The notes under the pieces are model-generated. The model saw only the letters and a list, made by a program, of their open reading frames with translations, made no database searches and was not told where the DNA came from. A DNA stretch of 64,000 nucleotides, taken from assembly GCA_963769905.1 (NCBI GenBank), contig CAVYNG010000002.1, positions 1,550,001-1,614,000 of the forward strand, in the 5' to 3' direction. Of this stretch, positions 61,782-64,000 are shown piece by piece. How positions within the stretch are numbered: the stretch's first letter is position 1; every line of letters begins with the position of its first letter. The stretch comes from Bog-756 sp963769905 (GTDB taxonomy: Bacteria > Actinomycetota > Acidimicrobiia > Acidimicrobiales > RAAP-2). Made by a program: the position numbers and the translations under genes.

Positions 61782-61787
61782 AGCATA
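61782..61787 (-). promoter_or_regulatory. -10 hexamer (TATGCT) of the GT2 operon
   Basis: TANNNT on the minus strand with 6 bases to ATG 61775. Confidence 0.55.
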
Positions 61788-61859
61788 CGGGACGACACCC
61801 TGGTCAACTGCGTCAAGACCCCCCGCGCCGACCACCGCCGCCGGCCCCGCGACCTCTCG

Positions 61860-63275
61860 TCACCCGCTTCCCCGGTCGACCCTGGCGGGCTCGTCCCCCC
61901 GGTCGCCGACACCGGTGGGGGTCCCGCCGTTGCCGGGTGCCGGCGGACCCTCCGGAGGCGGCCCCGCCGCGGCGAGCGACGGCCCCGCGGGCGCGACCTC
62001 CGGACGGGTCCGGGTCCAGACTTCGCGGAAGATCACCTGGATGGCGCTCCCGACCGGGATCGCGACGAGAGCCCCTGCCAGCGCGCCGAGCGACGACCCG
62101 AACACACCGCCGAGGTTGGCGCCGACGAGCACCGAGAGCAGCACCCACAGCGGGTTCATCCGCACCGAACGGCTCATCACGATCGGGTAGATGAAGTGGT
62201 TCTCGACGAGTTGGAACGCCACGAAGACGACGAGCGTGACGATGCCCGCGGTCGGTGAGTGCAACAACGCGAGGGCGACGCTCGGTACGGCGGCGATCAG
62301 TCCGCCCACGAGCGGGATCATCGCCACGAGGGCGACCCACAGTCCGATCAGCAGCGCGAAGGGCACCCCGAGGATGACCAGGGTGACGAAGACGACCACA
62401 CCGAACATGAGCGACAGTGAGATGGCGCCGAGCACATAACCGGTCACCTGGTGGGACACCTGGTGGGCGATCTCTTCGACTTCCTCGCGTCGCCCGGGGC
62501 TGAGCGTGCCGAGCAGCCCCCTCCGGAAGCCCGGCGCTTCGAGCAACATGAACAGCGAGAGGAAGGCGATGGTGGTGAGGGCGAGGATGGTCGAGAAGAC
62601 CGCCTTGCCGAGGTTGGTCCCGACGGTGAGCGCCGGCTTCCCGAGGCTGTGGGCGAACGTCTTCAGCTTCGGTGCGTTCTTCTGCACCCACGACAGGAGG
62701 CCGAGCCGTTTCAGCTCGTGCGCGAGCCACCCATGGCCCTTCTCCACCTGGTTGACCATCGCGGGCAGCCTCTCGGCGACGTGTGTCAAGGAGTTCACCA
62801 GGGGGTATCCGAGGAGTCCGAGCAACCCGAAGAACGCCGCGATCCCGCCGACGAACACCAGCACCACCGCGCTGCCCCGGCGAAGGCCGCGACGCTCCAG
62901 GAGCACCACCGCCGGATTGAGCACCGCGGCGATGAACGCGGCGATGAGGATCCAGAGGATCACCTCACGCAGGCGCCCGATCAGGCGGTAGGCGACCCAG
63001 GTCGCGATCACCACCGCGTCGACCGCGAGGATGGTCCGCAACGGCACTCCTCGTGCGGAGGCCGCGGCGAAGAGCCGATCGCGTCGCGGCGCGTCGTTCC
63101 CGACCGGGGGGCCCGCCTGGTCAACGGCTGTCTCCTTCACCGCTCCGTCGCGGTCGGGCGCGGACCCCGGCCCGTTGCTGAGAGCAGGCTCGGTCTCGAC
63201 GGCGACGTCGTCCTCGGCCGCGGTGCCCGTAGGGGCTGTTTCGCTCACGTCGGGCTCCCCGGCGCCGTCGGCCAC
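61860..63275 (-). CDS. AI-2E family (PerM/TqsA-type) membrane permease
   Basis: 471 residues. An acidic/Pro-rich cytoplasmic N-terminus of about 80 residues precedes eight spans. VLNPAVVLLERRGLRRGSAVV, then GRREEVEEIAHQVSHQVTGYVLG and LVGGLIAAVPSVALALLHSP are typical of the family; PIVMSRSVRMNPLWVLLSVLVGANLGG forms the last conserved block. Members export varied small molecules or act as proton-coupled antiporters; AI-2 transport is only one case. A low-complexity tail of about 50 residues follows. Confidence 0.9.
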   Translation of the reverse strand: MADGAGEPDVSETAPTGTAAEDDVAVETEPALSNGPGSAPDRDGAVKETAVDQAGPPVGNDAPRRDRLFAAASARGVPLRTILAVDAVVIATWVAYRLIGRLREVILWILIAAFIAAVLNPAVVLLERRGLRRGSAVVLVFVGGIAAFFGLLGLLGYPLVNSLTHVAERLPAMVNQVEKGHGWLAHELKRLGLLSWVQKNAPKLKTFAHSLGKPALTVGTNLGKAVFSTILALTTIAFLSLFMLLEAPGFRRGLLGTLSPGRREEVEEIAHQVSHQVTGYVLGAISLSLMFGVVVFVTLVILGVPFALLIGLWVALVAMIPLVGGLIAAVPSVALALLHSPTAGIVTLVVFVAFQLVENHFIYPIVMSRSVRMNPLWVLLSVLVGANLGGVFGSSLGALAGALVAIPVGSAIQVIFREVWTRTRPEVAPAGPSLAAAGPPPEGPPAPGNGGTPTGVGDRGDEPARVDRGSG

Positions 63276-63323
63276 CTGCTCAGCATGTCAGGTCCGCGGG
63301 GCCGGGCGTGTCAACATGAGGTG

Positions 63324-64000
63324 ATGGCGGTACCGCAGGCACAGGAGCGGCCACCTCGGCGGTGGTGGCACCGGGGGCCTTTCGTGCGCCGTGAGGTGCG
63401 TCTCAGCGTGGGCACACTCCTCGTGTTCCTCTTCGTGTTCTATGTCGCGCTGCCGCTCCTCGCGAGCCACCGTGCGGAGCTCTCCGCCCTCGCGCACGTC
63501 AACGTCGCGTTCTTGATCCTCGGTCTCCTTCTCGAGATGGCGGCACTCGCCGCGTACACCCAGCTGACGCACACCGTGCTTCCTCCGGGCGGCCCACGCC
63601 GGTTCCGCCTGTTCCGGATCAACATGTCGACGCTCGCCCTCAGTCATGTCTCACCCGGTGGCACGGGCCCGGGCGCTGCACTCTGGTACCGCCTGGTCAC
63701 CCAGTCGGGCGTGTCCGGGGCGGATACGGGGTTCGCGCTCGGCACCCAGGGAATCGGATCCGCGGTCGTGCTCAACGTCATCTTCTGGTTCGCGCTGGTG
63801 GCCTTCCTCGTCGCGCACGGCTTCCACGCCCCGGCGAGCCACCACGGCGGCCAGTCACAGTCGGCGTCGATCCTGGTCCTCGTCGCGGCCGCCCTCGGTG
63901 TCGTGCTGCTCGGTGCCTTCGGCGGGCTCTTCTACCTCCTGACCCGCGGACAGCAGCGGGCCAGCCGGGTGATCCGGCGGGTGTCGGCGCGGATCCGCTT
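63324..64000 (+). CDS. Flippase-like UPF0104/LPG-synthase membrane-domain protein (3' end cut by window edge)
   Basis: The open frame runs from ATG 63324 (GAGG 5 bases upstream) to the window edge, about 225 codons. At least four membrane spans are seen, with FRLFRINMSTLALSHVSPGGTGPGAALWYRL containing the S-x-x-x-P-G-G-x-G core of this family. It is related to the membrane domain of lysylphosphatidylglycerol synthase (MprF) and to putative lipid-linked glycan flippases. Divergent from the AI-2E permease. Confidence 0.85.
   Translation, partial: MAVPQAQERPPRRWWHRGPFVRREVRLSVGTLLVFLFVFYVALPLLASHRAELSALAHVNVAFLILGLLLEMAALAAYTQLTHTVLPPGGPRRFRLFRINMSTLALSHVSPGGTGPGAALWYRLVTQSGVSGADTGFALGTQGIGSAVVLNVIFWFALVAFLVAHGFHAPASHHGGQSQSASILVLVAAALGVVLLGAFGGLFYLLTRGQQRASRVIRRVSARIR

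Noticed and set aside
1..64000. CRISPR array or rRNA genes
   Set aside because: No regularly spaced repeats of 25-40 bp and no rRNA-like sequence were seen; the only short arrays are the rpsA 33-mers, the 23-bp duplication and the CACGTG repeats.

Overview
This window is a very G+C-rich actinobacterial chromosome segment. An Acidimicrobiia-like lineage is the best guess. Pointers are mycothiol synthase (mshD), an ANTAR regulator beside polA and rpsA (the order known from mycobacteria), menaquinone genes, a one-unit remnant of a repeat protein common in Acidimicrobiia, and frequent GTG starts with GTGA/ATGA overlaps. Many first genes of transcription units have a TANNNT -10 hexamer only 6-10 nt before the start codon, which suggests leaderless mRNAs.

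Layout. 1-5.65 kb (minus): envelope glycan genes, with three multi-membrane-span glycosyltransferases (one cut by the window edge, one frameshifted) and a UDP-galactopyranose-mutase-like flavoprotein. 5.8-11.7 kb (plus): a complete oligopeptide-type ABC importer. 11.7-18.65 kb (minus): rpsA, polA, an ANTAR response regulator, a small coiled-coil protein and menC. A tRNA-Leu(CAA) lies at 18.71 kb. 18.8-25 kb: an accessory island with lower and uneven G+C. It holds a propeller-repeat remnant, a PLOD-like glycosyltransferase, an SRPBCC gene broken by a perfect 23-bp tandem duplication, a frameshifted methyltransferase, an RDD membrane protein with a partner, a second methyltransferase and a small lipoprotein.

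25-33 kb (plus): an ABC exporter whose ATPase carries a C-terminal cyclic-nucleotide-binding domain, a STAS protein, the fatty-acid cluster fabD-fabG-acpP-fabF (FabD has an extra lipoyl-like domain) and a UbiB-family kinase. 33-36.6 kb (minus): trpC-trpF-trpB-trpA. 36.7-40.9 kb (plus): a two-component system, an SDR and a CrtC/AttH-like protein. 40.9-50.7 kb (minus): an APH-like phosphotransferase, then the long compact run hisD-C-B-H-A-F, GroES-like, hisI, trpE, ygfZ. 50.7-56.5 kb: a small coiled-coil gene, nth/mshD (divergent), a PhoU-like gene, a VIT1-type transporter, a MaoC dehydratase, a double MerR regulator and menG. 56.5-64 kb: menF, an alpha/beta hydrolase, a second two-component system, a polyprenol-phosphate mannose synthase-like GT2, an AI-2E family permease and the start of a flippase-like UPF0104 protein.

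How it fits together. Histidine and tryptophan genes are split between two loci; trpD, trpG, hisG and hisE are not here. menC, menG and menF point to a menaquinone respiratory chain. The GT2 at 61 kb could make the lipid-linked sugar donor used by the membrane glycosyltransferases at the left end (inference).

Five reading frames are interrupted: a PIG-V-like glycosyltransferase, the SRPBCC gene, a methyltransferase, hisD and nth. Two of these sit in C/G homopolymers, and hisD and nth are normally conserved, so sequencing or assembly error is the leading explanation for at least part of them. I found no CRISPR array, transposase, integrase or rRNA.
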